From contig JAEYWK010000201.1 in NCBI GenBank assembly GCA_023431345.1, positions 62,001 to 126,000 on the forward strand: 64,000 nucleotides of DNA. The letters run 5' to 3'. Under the pieces are notes generated by a model, which was not told where the DNA came from, ran no database searches, and saw only the letters and a list, made by a program, of their open reading frames with translations. The position numbers and the translations under genes were made by a program. Within the stretch, counting starts at the first letter, position 1; each line of letters opens with the position of its first letter. Source of the stretch: Pseudomonadota bacterium. GTDB lineage: Bacteria; Myxococcota_A; Polyangia; Polyangiales; Polyangiaceae. Of this stretch, positions 35,112-43,057 are shown piece by piece.

Positions 35112-36416
35112 CTACCAGCCGAGCTTGGTTGCGATCACGGGCTCCATGGCCTTCGCCATGCGCTGGTGCTCATCGATGTCGGGGTGATAGTCGCAGCCCG
35201 TCGTGGCCGAGTCCTGAGTCTCGAGCGGCACCGCGACGACCTTGGCGTCGCCGGAAGCGCTGACGACTTGCGCGAGGTGCGCGCGCATCGCGCTCAAGAG
35301 CGGCTCGCCGGTCATGGGCCCTATCGTGAGGAAGATCCAGGCGCTGGCGTACTTTTGGCGCACCGTCTTCAGGAACGCCACGTAGGCGTCTTCGTACGGC
35401 TTGCCAGGGTCGCCCAGCGCGGAATCGTTGGTGCCCAGGTTGATGATGACCGCGTCGGGTTGTCGCGCAAAATCGTAGGTGGGCGAGTCGTTGGTCCCGA
35501 GCGTGCGCGTGAACAACGAAGGCAGCACGTTCTGCGTATTGCCCTGGTTATCGCGATAAATGCCCCAACCGGAGCGAGCCACGATGCTGACCTCGGCGCC
35601 GAGCGCGCGGCCCAGCAGCGCGCCGTAGGTGACGTAGGCCGACTCGGTCGCGAGCGAGAACGTGCAGCCTTGATCCCAAGGCGGGTGCACGTCCTTGCCC
35701 AGGCTGCCGTAGCCGGCGCTGATCGAGTCACCGATGACTTCGATGAAGCGCTCCGGCGTGCGGGGGGCGCCGACCACCTCGCCGTCGACGAAACCGAGGA
35801 ACGTGGAGTAGCCGTACGACCCCTCGCTCTCGCGGTACAGCTCGATGCGATGAGCTCCGCTCCCGAGCCCCTCGCCCAGCACTACCGTGCGAGCGGGGCC
35901 GCTCGGGACCTCGAAGCGTGGCGCGGGCTCGCCGTCGATGACGGGTTGAAAGAACGCGGTCTCGGCGCCGTCGGTCTGAAGCCGCACCGAAATTTTCGGG
36001 CCTTCGACGCTCGCGACCAACCCGCTCGCGGACCAGCCGAGCTTGACGGCGCTCGGGTCACGCGCGTCGACGCGCCCGAGCCAGCGCGGCCCGTCGGCGG
36101 CGCCGCTGCCACCGTCCGATGGGCCTCCCGCCGCCGTCGCTCCGCCACCGCCGGCAGCGTCGCGCCCGCCCACACCGCCAACAGTGTCGCCAGCCTTGCC
36201 GCCGCTCGGCGCCTGCCCCGCCTGGCCGCCGCTGTCATTGCCCGCGACTGGGCTGTCGCCAGCGCCAGCGCCGGCGAGGGGCGCCGTGCCCCCGCTGGGC
36301 CCGGCTCCGCCGCTCGCCGGCGCGGGCGTGGGCTCGCCGCCGCAAGCGCCCCCGAGCACGAGGAGCAACCCCGCGGCAGCGCCGCGAGAAGACCAATCGA
36401 AAAGGCTGGATCGCAT
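35112..36416 (-). CDS. SGNH/CE2-like carbohydrate esterase, predicted lipoprotein
   Basis: A 434-residue exported esterase. A signal peptide (AAAGLLLVLGGAC) with a lipobox-like Cys is followed by a Gly/Ala/Pro/Ser linker of about 90 residues. A jelly-roll-like domain (about 105-205; RWLGRVDARDPSAVKLGWSA) precedes an SGNH hydrolase domain. That domain has the nucleophile block IEVIGDSISAGYG, INLGTNDSA, and the catalytic Asp-His in DYHPDIDEHQRMA. The two-domain order matches CE2 acetyl esterases, which deacetylate plant or glucan polysaccharides. ATG 36416 is preferred to 36434 for the shorter signal n-region. It is divergent from the FAD monooxygenase. Confidence 0.87.
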   Translation of the reverse strand: MRSSLFDWSSRGAAAGLLLVLGGACGGEPTPAPASGGAGPSGGTAPLAGAGAGDSPVAGNDSGGQAGQAPSGGKAGDTVGGVGGRDAAGGGGATAAGGPSDGGSGAADGPRWLGRVDARDPSAVKLGWSASGLVASVEGPKISVRLQTDGAETAFFQPVIDGEPAPRFEVPSGPARTVVLGEGLGSGAHRIELYRESEGSYGYSTFLGFVDGEVVGAPRTPERFIEVIGDSISAGYGSLGKDVHPPWDQGCTFSLATESAYVTYGALLGRALGAEVSIVARSGWGIYRDNQGNTQNVLPSLFTRTLGTNDSPTYDFARQPDAVIINLGTNDSALGDPGKPYEDAYVAFLKTVRQKYASAWIFLTIGPMTGEPLLSAMRAHLAQVVSASGDAKVVAVPLETQDSATTGCDYHPDIDEHQRMAKAMEPVIATKLGW

Positions 36417-36486
36417 GGCTACGGGGGCGCGCACGGGACGCGCTCACCGCATGTAACACGGAGGCAGCGGCCATGAGCCGATGACC

Positions 36487-36531
36487 CCGCGAAACGCGGC
36501 ACTTACTAGCACATGTGGCATTTTGCCACAT
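36487..36531. promoter_or_regulatory. Two adjacent dyads, candidate operators
   Basis: ATGTGGCA-TTT-TGCCACAT (36513-36531) is a perfect 19-bp dyad, and CCGCG-AAA-CGCGG (36487-36499) lies 13 bases away. Both are in the region between the divergent esterase and monooxygenase genes. Their symmetry and position suit a dimeric repressor or CRP-like regulator, but no regulator gene is adjacent. Confidence 0.45.
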
Positions 36532-36657
36532 CGCTACAACCCGTCATCTGGCGTGGTGAACCGAGCGCTCGCAGCGCTCGATCGCCTTCCCACTGCCAAC
36601 GTATGCCAGAGGCGGGGACTTGCGACAAGCCCCCGGGCGTGCCGCAGTGTTCGCGGC

Positions 36658-38145
36658 ATGACCCATCATGCTGTGTTGATAGCTGGCGCTGGTCCGACCG
36701 GGTTGATGCTCGCCGCTGAGCTTGCGCTGGCGAAGGTCGATGTGGCCATCGTCGAGCGGCGCGAAACCCAAGAGCTCACGGGCACGCGCGCAGGTGGCCT
36801 TCATTCGCGCAGCCTCGAGGTGCTCGAGCAGCGCGGCGTCGCCGAGCGCTTCCTCTCGCAGGGCAAGGTGATGCAGGTCGCGGGCTACGCGATGATCCCG
36901 CTCGACATCAGCGACTTTCCGGTTCGACACAACTATGGCCTCGCGCTCTCCCAGAATCACATCGAGCGCCTGCTCGCGGGTTGGGTGGAAGAGCTCGCGG
37001 TTCCGATCTATCGCGGGCGCGAAGTAGCGGGCTTCGAGCAGGACACTCGCGGCGTGACGGTGAGCCTCTCGGACGGCGCTACGCGGCGAGTCCAATACCT
37101 CGTCGGCTGCGACGGGGGGCGCAGCACGGTTCGCAAGCGCGCGGGCATCGCCTTTCCCGGCGCCGAGGCCTCCGTGAGCTACCTGATCGCCGAGGCCGAG
37201 ATGAAGGAGGAGCCCGTCTGGGGCTTTCGGCAGGGGGACCGAGGCATCAGCGGCATCGGAAGGCAGGGAGACGGAGAGCGCGTGCGCGTGGTGCTCGTCG
37301 AGCCGCGCGTCATGTCGGGCGAGCCGACGCTTCCCGAGCTGCAGGCAGCGCTCACAGCCCTTTACGGTCGCGACTTCGGCGTCCACGACGTGACCTGGCT
37401 GTCGCGCTTCAGCGATATGGCGCGCCAGGCAGAGACCTATCGGGAGCGACGGGTGCTGCTCGCGGGCGACGCCGCGCACGTGCATTCGCCCGCGGGAGGC
37501 CAGGGCCTGAATACGGGCCTGCAAGACGCCGTGAACCTGGGCTGGAAGCTGGCGCAAGTGGTGCACGGCGCGTCTGCCGACAGCTTGCTCGACACCTACC
37601 AAACGGAGCGACATCCGGTCGCCGCGCGCGTGCTGAAGAACACGCTCGCTCAAACCGCGCTCGGTCGCGGCGACGAGCGCACCCGTGCCCTGCACGAGAA
37701 GATGTCCGAGCTGCTCCAGCTCGACGAGCCGCGCAAGCGCTACGGTGCCATGATGTCGGGCCTCGACATCCACTACGACCTGGGCGCCGGGCATCCGCTC
37801 TTGGGCCGCCGCATGCCCGATCTCGAGGTGAGCACCGAAGCTGGCCTCCGCCGCGTCTACACGCTGCTCCACGCCGCCCGTCCCGTGCTGCTGAACCTGG
37901 GCGATCCCGACTCCGTCGACATCTCCCCCTGGGCCGCTCGCGTGCGCTGGCTCAACGCTCGCTACGACGGCCCCTGGCAGCTGCCGGTGCTCGGCAGCGT
38001 CGAGGCGCCCGGCGCCGTCCTGATCCGCCCCGACGGCCACGTCGCCTGGGTCGGCGACGGCAGCGACGACGGCCTCCGCGCCGCGCTCGAGAGCTGGTTT
38101 GGAGCGCCCGACGCCTCGCTACCACGCACCGCCGCAGCGACGTGA
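36658..38145 (+). CDS. FAD-dependent aromatic monooxygenase (PheA/TfdB-type)
   Basis: A 495-residue flavoprotein of the group A aromatic hydroxylase family. It has the FAD dinucleotide motif LIAGAGPTGLMLAAELA, the middle DG-type motif VGCDGGRSTVRKRAG and the second FAD motif LLAGDAAHVHSPAGGQGLN, followed by QDAVNLGWKLA. A C-terminal thioredoxin-like domain fits the remaining residues (VLIRPDGHVAWVG). Such enzymes hydroxylate phenols, antibiotics or polyketides with NAD(P)H and oxygen. The substrate is unknown. ATG 36658 is used; the frame is open for 59 codons upstream through the operator region. Its stop is 27 bases before the next gene, suggesting an operon. Confidence 0.92.
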   Translation: MTHHAVLIAGAGPTGLMLAAELALAKVDVAIVERRETQELTGTRAGGLHSRSLEVLEQRGVAERFLSQGKVMQVAGYAMIPLDISDFPVRHNYGLALSQNHIERLLAGWVEELAVPIYRGREVAGFEQDTRGVTVSLSDGATRRVQYLVGCDGGRSTVRKRAGIAFPGAEASVSYLIAEAEMKEEPVWGFRQGDRGISGIGRQGDGERVRVVLVEPRVMSGEPTLPELQAALTALYGRDFGVHDVTWLSRFSDMARQAETYRERRVLLAGDAAHVHSPAGGQGLNTGLQDAVNLGWKLAQVVHGASADSLLDTYQTERHPVAARVLKNTLAQTALGRGDERTRALHEKMSELLQLDEPRKRYGAMMSGLDIHYDLGAGHPLLGRRMPDLEVSTEAGLRRVYTLLHAARPVLLNLGDPDSVDISPWAARVRWLNARYDGPWQLPVLGSVEAPGAVLIRPDGHVAWVGDGSDDGLRAALESWFGAPDASLPRTAAAT

Positions 38146-38172
38146 TGGTGCAGCTCTTGCACGCCTGCGAGC

Positions 38173-38946
38173 ATGCGCGGCGTTGGCATCTCACTGCTCT
38201 GCTTCGCCTGCAACAACGGTGGTCTGGCAGCCACGCCGCCCGCCCCGGCCCCGCGAGAAGCGGCGAGCGTCTCCGCCTCGTCGAGCGCGGCGCGCGACGA
38301 GGGGCCTATCCGCATGGAGCAGCTGAAGTCAGACGAGGGACCTGCGATGTTCGTCATGCGTGGCGGGCCACGCGGTCCCGGACGACTGGTGTTCTTGCAC
38401 GGCATGTGCGGACACGGCTTGGGCTACGCGCAGTCGTTTCAATTCAGCGCCGCGCGCGTCGGCACCCTGATCGCGCCGCAGGGTGACGTGAGCTGCGGGG
38501 GCGTTTGGTCGAAATGGTCGGGCGACGTGACAGAGCTCGACCGGCGCATCGTCGCCGCGTTTCGTGCGCTCGGGCACGCCGAGCCCATCGACGACGTGCT
38601 GGTCGCGGGCATGTCACAGGGAGCAACGCGCGCGGTGGACCTGGTGCGGCGCTTTCCCGAGCGCTACACCCGGCTCATCGCGATGGCCGCGCCCACCTCG
38701 ATCGCTGCCGGACAGCTCAAGGGCTTGCGCGGCGCCGTCATGATGGCAGGCGAGCGGGATCGCCGCGATCTGATGCGCCAAAGCGAACGCGCGCTGCAGT
38801 ATGCAGGCGTTCCCGTGAAGTTCTTGCTGATCCCCGAGGCCACCCACGGCGCGATGGGGCCGACGCCCGAACGGACGATGGGGGAGGCGTTCGACTTCCT
38901 GCGCGCGAGCTCGAAACCGTCCCCTAGCGCCGCCGACGCGCACTGA
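38173..38946 (+). CDS. Alpha/beta hydrolase, predicted lipoprotein
   Basis: A 257-residue protein with a short signal (MRGVGISLLCFAC, Cys at 13) and an Ala/Ser/Pro linker. The hydrolase core has LVFLHGMCGHG (oxyanion strand), DVLVAGMSQGATRAVDL with the nucleophile Ser in GMSQG, a likely acid in MMAGERDRRDL and the catalytic His in PEATHGAMG. It resembles PHB-depolymerase or carboxylesterase-type folds, and the substrate is not clear. It follows the monooxygenase by 27 bases. A weak TGG-N10-TTGCA element 12 bases before the ATG was noted. A related lipoprotein hydrolase is at 43058. Confidence 0.8.
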   Translation: MRGVGISLLCFACNNGGLAATPPAPAPREAASVSASSSAARDEGPIRMEQLKSDEGPAMFVMRGGPRGPGRLVFLHGMCGHGLGYAQSFQFSAARVGTLIAPQGDVSCGGVWSKWSGDVTELDRRIVAAFRALGHAEPIDDVLVAGMSQGATRAVDLVRRFPERYTRLIAMAAPTSIAAGQLKGLRGAVMMAGERDRRDLMRQSERALQYAGVPVKFLLIPEATHGAMGPTPERTMGEAFDFLRASSKPSPSAADAH

Positions 38947-39041
38947 TCAGCCCACGAACCGTCGCGTCCGCGCAATTCTGCCACGGCTTGCCACGATAAC
39001 TTCGTTCTCATGGAGCGCCGCCGTTCGAGTATGAGTCCGGA

Positions 39042-41450
39042 GTGAAGTTCATTTACGACACCGGCATCAGGCGCAAGCTCTTCCACAACGTTCGACTCTG
39101 CGGGAGCTGGGACGCGCAGGGGCGGCCGAGCGACGAGTGGTCCGAGTGCCTGATGACGGAGAAGGTGGGCGCCGACGGCGCGCGCGTCTTCGAAGCCGAG
39201 GTCGAGCTCGACGCCGCGCACGAGGGCGCACAGCTCCGCTGGAGCGTCTTGGTCGATGGCGGCCTCGGTCTCGACCGCGAGGGCATCGTGACCGAGCAGC
39301 AGGGCTTGGGACATGCAGCGCTCCACCGGGACTTCGTGTTCTCCGGTAAGAGCGAGCAGACCGAGCGCTACTACCTCACCCACGTTCGTCGCCTCGGCGC
39401 ACGCAAGGTGCTCTCGGCCTCGGGCGAAGCGGGCCTGCGCTTCGCGGTCTGGGCTCCCAACGCGCAGGCCGTCGAGGTCGTTTTCGCCTTACCGCAGCAC
39501 GGCTACGTCGCCGACGACGGCAGCGGCATCGACCCGCAGCGACCGGTGATCGCGCTCGAGCGGGACGCGGACGGGGTTTGGTCAGCGGATCCGCAGCGGA
39601 GGCCCGAGCTGTCACGCTTCGCCGACTTCGTCGGCGCCCCCTACATGTATCGCATTCGCCGCGAAGACGGCAGCATCGCCTACCGCACCGATCTGCACTC
39701 GCGAAGCCAAGCCGGTAGCGGCGACTTCAACCCCGGCGGCAAGCCGTTCGTGGGAGCCGCCGCCGAGCTCGACGGCGTCGTCAGCTGCTCGGTGGTGGTG
39801 GACACGGACATGGTGCAGCGTGACCTGGCCGCCGCCCCTGGGCCCAGCAACGCCGTCTCCGAAGAGGAATTCTGGCGAGACGAGCTCAGCCACGGCACCC
39901 CCTTCCCGCACCGCATCGAAGACATGGTGATCTACGAGCTGCACATCGGCTCGCTCGGGTTCGGCCAAGAGAGGCCGGGCAACCTCGACGACGCGATGGC
40001 GCTGCTCGACTACCTCTCCGCGCTGGGAGTCAACGCGATCGAGCTGTTGCCCATCGCGGAGGCGAGCGGCACCCGCACCTGGGGCTACGGGAACTCGCAC
40101 CATTTCGCGATCGAGTCGAGCGCGGGCGGCCGCGACAAGTTCCGGCATTTCGTGCGGGCTTGCCATCGACGCGGCATGGCCGTCATCGTCGACGTGGTCT
40201 ACAACCACTACGTGCCGAACGGGGAGCGCGCGCAGTGGCTCTACGACTCGCCGCTGCACGAGCACAACATCTATTATTGGTACGAGGGCGAGCCGAGCCG
40301 ATACCCGAGCCCTGACGGCGGGTACCTCGACAACCTCTCCACCGGTTACGCGCCGCGCTTTCACGAAGAGATGGTGCGGAAGCTCTTCATCAGCAGCGCC
40401 GCCGCCCTCGTCACCGACTTCCACGTCGATGGCTTTCGCGTCGATCAGACGACCTCGATCCACGCCTACAACGTCGTCCACGCGGATGGGACGCCGGCCG
40501 GCTCCGCCAACGCGGAAGGAGCGAAATTCCTTCGTGAGCTGAGCCGCACCCTCCGCCTGATCAAGCCGACGACGATCCTCACCTGCGAAGATCACTCGGA
40601 GTGGTCCCTCGTGACGGAGCACCCCGACGGCGCCGGCCTGGGCTTCGACGCCAGCTGGTATTCCGGCTTCTATCACAACCTGATCGGCGATACGGGTCGC
40701 GGCGAAGAGTGCGCGAACCTGCTGCGCACCGCTGGCATGGGCGGCAGCGGGGCTCTGGCGCTCGACCGCTTCGCGCATTGCCTGATTTCGAGCCGCCGCA
40801 ACACGGTCGTGTATCACGAGTCGCACGATGAGGCCGGCAACTCCGAGCACTCCGGGCGCACCTTGATGGTCGCGGTAGCGGCGGGCGCGGGCCAAGCGCC
40901 GCCGCAAGGTGAGCTGCGCCGCATCGCCGAGGCGCGCTGCCGCGTGGTCGCGGGCATCACGTTGCTCTCGGCCGGCACGCCCATGTTCTTGATGGGCGAG
41001 GAGATCGGCGCTTGCAAGGCCTTCACCTATGACGGCTTCCTGGAAAATCGTGAAGACTTGCTGGGTGAACGCGAGGGCGCCGGTCGCTACCTGTTTCGGT
41101 TCTACGCCGACATGATTCGTCTGCGGCGCCGCCACCGCGCTCTCTCGACCACCAACATCGAGCTGATGAACGTGCACAACGCCGACCGCGTGCTCGCGTT
41201 CCACCGCTGGCGAGGGCCCGAGCACTACTTGGTCGTCGCTACCTTGAGCGACGCGGGCTACCCCGACGGATACACCATCCGGGTCCCGCCCGACGCCCAG
41301 GGTCGCTGGCGCCAAATCTTCACGAGCGACGCTCGCGTCTACGGAGGAGACGGGATCTCGAACGAAAGCGAGCTATCCGCCTCGTCGGAGCAGCTGAGCG
41401 TGAGGATGCCTGCCCGCGGGTTCATCGTGCTGCGGCATACTCCCGGCTAG
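39042..41450 (+). CDS. GH13 alpha-glucan branching-type enzyme
   Basis: An 802-residue glycoside hydrolase family 13 protein with an N-terminal domain, a CBM48-like domain (around GLRFAVWAPNAQAVEVVF), a TIM barrel and a beta C-domain. The catalytic triad is readable: nucleophile Asp468 (DGFRVDQTTS), acid Glu516 (TCEDHSEW) and Asp596 (YHESHDEAGN), with region I as VDVVYNH. The layout best fits a 1,4-alpha-glucan branching enzyme that makes alpha-1,6 branches in glycogen. Family assignment is firm; the exact reaction is less so because region II differs from classic GlgB. It begins at GTG 39042 after GTCCGGA. A T7 run (41455-41461) follows the stop. Confidence 0.88.
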   Translation: MKFIYDTGIRRKLFHNVRLCGSWDAQGRPSDEWSECLMTEKVGADGARVFEAEVELDAAHEGAQLRWSVLVDGGLGLDREGIVTEQQGLGHAALHRDFVFSGKSEQTERYYLTHVRRLGARKVLSASGEAGLRFAVWAPNAQAVEVVFALPQHGYVADDGSGIDPQRPVIALERDADGVWSADPQRRPELSRFADFVGAPYMYRIRREDGSIAYRTDLHSRSQAGSGDFNPGGKPFVGAAAELDGVVSCSVVVDTDMVQRDLAAAPGPSNAVSEEEFWRDELSHGTPFPHRIEDMVIYELHIGSLGFGQERPGNLDDAMALLDYLSALGVNAIELLPIAEASGTRTWGYGNSHHFAIESSAGGRDKFRHFVRACHRRGMAVIVDVVYNHYVPNGERAQWLYDSPLHEHNIYYWYEGEPSRYPSPDGGYLDNLSTGYAPRFHEEMVRKLFISSAAALVTDFHVDGFRVDQTTSIHAYNVVHADGTPAGSANAEGAKFLRELSRTLRLIKPTTILTCEDHSEWSLVTEHPDGAGLGFDASWYSGFYHNLIGDTGRGEECANLLRTAGMGGSGALALDRFAHCLISSRRNTVVYHESHDEAGNSEHSGRTLMVAVAAGAGQAPPQGELRRIAEARCRVVAGITLLSAGTPMFLMGEEIGACKAFTYDGFLENREDLLGEREGAGRYLFRFYADMIRLRRRHRALSTTNIELMNVHNADRVLAFHRWRGPEHYLVVATLSDAGYPDGYTIRVPPDAQGRWRQIFTSDARVYGGDGISNESELSASSEQLSVRMPARGFIVLRHTPG

Positions 41451-41529
41451 CTCGTTTTTTTCTCTGCTGCGCCGTGCTCGCACCACCTACGGAAGCCCAC
41501 AGCCTGCTACCAGGGCAGCTCGTCGTCTG

Positions 41530-41554
41530 ACCGCGCTGAGGAGCTCAGCGCGGT
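41530..41554. terminator. Perfect 10-bp hairpin between convergent genes
   Basis: ACCGCGCTGA (41530-41539) pairs with TCAGCGCGGT (41545-41554) around a 5-base loop. It overlaps the stop codon of the minus-strand gene and lies after the branching enzyme gene, so it could end both transcripts. No U-run follows, so termination is inferred from position. Confidence 0.45.
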
Positions 41555-42012
41555 GCGGGGAGGTGCCAGAGCGGAGCCGGGCTCGGGGCAAAGACGCTGG
41601 GCAGCGGCACGAGACTGGTGAGCCCGCGCTCGAACTCGTCCGGATCGGCCAGGATGCGCACGCAGTCGCGGAATTTGCCAGCAAAGTTCCGAGCGGCAGG
41701 GCTGATGCCCTCGGCCCAGGTCAAGAATACGAGGGCCGCGAACTTGGAGCGGTCGGCCTCGATGAGCCGCTGAAAGCGCAGCCGGGCGCTCAGATCGTAT
41801 TGGGTCAAGGCGCTCGCGTCACCGAAGTACGCGACGGTCGTCACGTCCTTCACCAGCGCTTCGAGGTCACGAACGAAGGTGCTCCCGAGCTCCGCCGAGA
41901 GCGCGCCCACGAAACGCGCATAAAGGACCCGCGGCGCCATCCAGCCATACGAGATCGCGCCATTTTTGTCCTCGACCATGCGCAGCCGGGACGGGTTGAA
42001 GAGCTCCTGCAT
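41545..42012 (-). CDS. Hypothetical protein, STAS/SpoIIAA-like pattern
   Basis: A 155-residue soluble protein starting MQELFNPSRLRMVEDKNGA. The central part alternates strands and helices in a way that recalls STAS/SpoIIAA-like domains: VLYARFVGALSAELGSTFV, then VTTVAYFGDASALTQYD, then FAALVFLTWAEGIS. The last 20 residues are Pro-rich. No catalytic motif is visible and the family is not recognised with certainty. It is divergent from the zinc-ribbon gene at 42086 with a 73-base gap, and converges on the branching enzyme gene. Confidence 0.65.
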   Translation of the reverse strand: MQELFNPSRLRMVEDKNGAISYGWMAPRVLYARFVGALSAELGSTFVRDLEALVKDVTTVAYFGDASALTQYDLSARLRFQRLIEADRSKFAALVFLTWAEGISPAARNFAGKFRDCVRILADPDEFERGLTSLVPLPSVFAPSPAPLWHLPAPR

Positions 42013-42085
42013 CGCTCAATTGAACGGAGAACGCGCGCCGCGCTTGAGACGCTCTGCCATAGTATGCTGACGTAAGCAGGCCTCG

Positions 42086-42643
42086 ATGCGTCACTACCCC
42101 GCCTACTGCACCGACTGTAAGAGACTGTGGCTGGTCGCAACGGCAGGCGCGCCGTCCGCGAGCCCCGAGTGCCCGCGCTGTCACGACCTCGGTCGAATCG
42201 TTCCCGGCGCGTACTACTCGGATCCTGCGAGCCTCGTCTTCGTCGCGCTCGAAGCCGCCGTCGAGACGAGCCACATGACGCCGCGCCAGCTCGGTCAGCT
42301 CGGCTCAGAGCTCGAGCAAGCCCTGCCGTCGCCCACCGAAGCGGAGATCGACGATGCGTTCGGGCGGATGCTGGGCAAGCTGGGCTTGGATTCGGACTTC
42401 AAGGTCAGCATTGGCAAGCGCGTCGCCATGCGCATGGTCGTGACGATCGCGAGCACGCGATCGCAGCCCGTGATCCGCGAATCGGGCGTGATGCGCCTGC
42501 CACAGACCATCGCTGGCTTGTTCGACAAGATCGCGGCGCCGGTCAAGGTCGAGCGTGCGGCGCCTGCTCCAGCGCTCCACGCTAGCAACGAGACCGTCGA
42601 AGATGACGTCGGCGCGAGCCGAGGCGACGCTAGCCAACGCTGA
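42086..42643 (+). CDS. Zinc-ribbon protein, paralogue of the one at 34478
   Basis: A 185-residue protein starting MRHYPAYCTDCKRLW. Four Cys form a ribbon (CTDC and CPRC). The shared RIVPGAYYSD block and a helical region (LGQLGSELEQALPSPTE, IDDAFGRMLGKLGL) follow. The C-terminal third has a strand-helix stretch (MRMVVTIASTRSQPVIRES) and a disordered tail. The relation to the 34478 gene is seen in the conserved N-terminal 50 residues. Function is unknown. ATG 42086 follows AAGCAGG. The neighbour is a divergent STAS-like gene. Confidence 0.7.
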   Translation: MRHYPAYCTDCKRLWLVATAGAPSASPECPRCHDLGRIVPGAYYSDPASLVFVALEAAVETSHMTPRQLGQLGSELEQALPSPTEAEIDDAFGRMLGKLGLDSDFKVSIGKRVAMRMVVTIASTRSQPVIRESGVMRLPQTIAGLFDKIAAPVKVERAAPAPALHASNETVEDDVGASRGDASQR

Positions 42644-42741
42644 GGCGCGTCGGTACGCTGCGCGGCTCGCGGCCGTCGACAGCGGCCCACATGACGTCGC
42701 GGCGCCCTGAGCGCGCGCCAGCTCGCGGATCTATCGAAACC

Positions 42742-42927
42742 TCAAGGCAGATAGCTCTGAGGCAGGTTCTGCGAGCTCCGAGGAGCTGGCGATTCGTAGC
42801 TCGCCAGCCAGTCGATGATGAGCTCGGTCGCCTGCTCGAGCCCGAGGCCACGCTCACGTGCGACGAACGCTGCAAAGTCGGTAGGCGGGTCGCTGAAGCG
42901 CTCCGCCGGGAGAGCACGGGAAGTCAT
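42742..42927 (-). CDS. Small protein of unknown function
   Basis: A 61-residue hydrophilic protein with an acidic/aromatic middle (DFAAFVARERGLGLEQATEL) followed by IIDWLASYE and a Pro/Ser-rich end. No family is recognised. No Shine-Dalgarno precedes the ATG. A sigma-54-like element lies 13 bases upstream, at the same distance as for the hemerythrin gene. Amphipathic helices and the absence of a better frame support it, but a non-coding interpretation is possible. Confidence 0.45.
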   Translation of the reverse strand: MTSRALPAERFSDPPTDFAAFVARERGLGLEQATELIIDWLASYESPAPRSSQNLPQSYLP

Positions 42928-42939
42928 GGCCGGAGCCAG

Positions 42940-42955
42940 AGCAAGAACCGTGCAA
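42940..42955 (-). promoter_or_regulatory. Sigma-54-like element upstream of the 61-residue ORF
   Basis: Minus-strand TTGCACGGTTCTTGCT matches TGGCACGNNNNTTGCW at 11 of 12 positions, but the mismatch is in the first G of the usually invariant GG. The GC is 13 bases from the ATG at 42927. The missing G makes this the weakest of the strong-looking matches. Confidence 0.25.
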
Positions 42956-43057
42956 GCCTCAAAAGCGCGCTGGTTTCGTGCCAGAGCGTGCCAGCGACCG
43001 AGGCTAAACGCGACGACACGACACGGCTGCCTCGGGCTGACGTTGCCGAGCCGCGCA

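Noticed and set aside
36120..36340. GC-rich repetitive stretch as a possible DNA repeat element
   Set aside because: It encodes the Gly/Ala/Pro/Ser linker of the esterase lipoprotein, a normal feature of myxobacterial exported proteins, and has no fixed repeat unit.
38146..38172. TGGTGCAGCTCTTGCA 12 bases before the 38173 hydrolase gene, as a sigma-54 promoter
   Set aside because: It has correct GG-N10-GC spacing but misses three consensus positions and overlaps the previous stop codon, and the gene likely shares the monooxygenase transcript. It was not listed as a feature.
39313..41315. Several antisense frames through the branching enzyme gene
   Set aside because: They lack family motifs and overlap the catalytic regions of the plus-strand enzyme completely.
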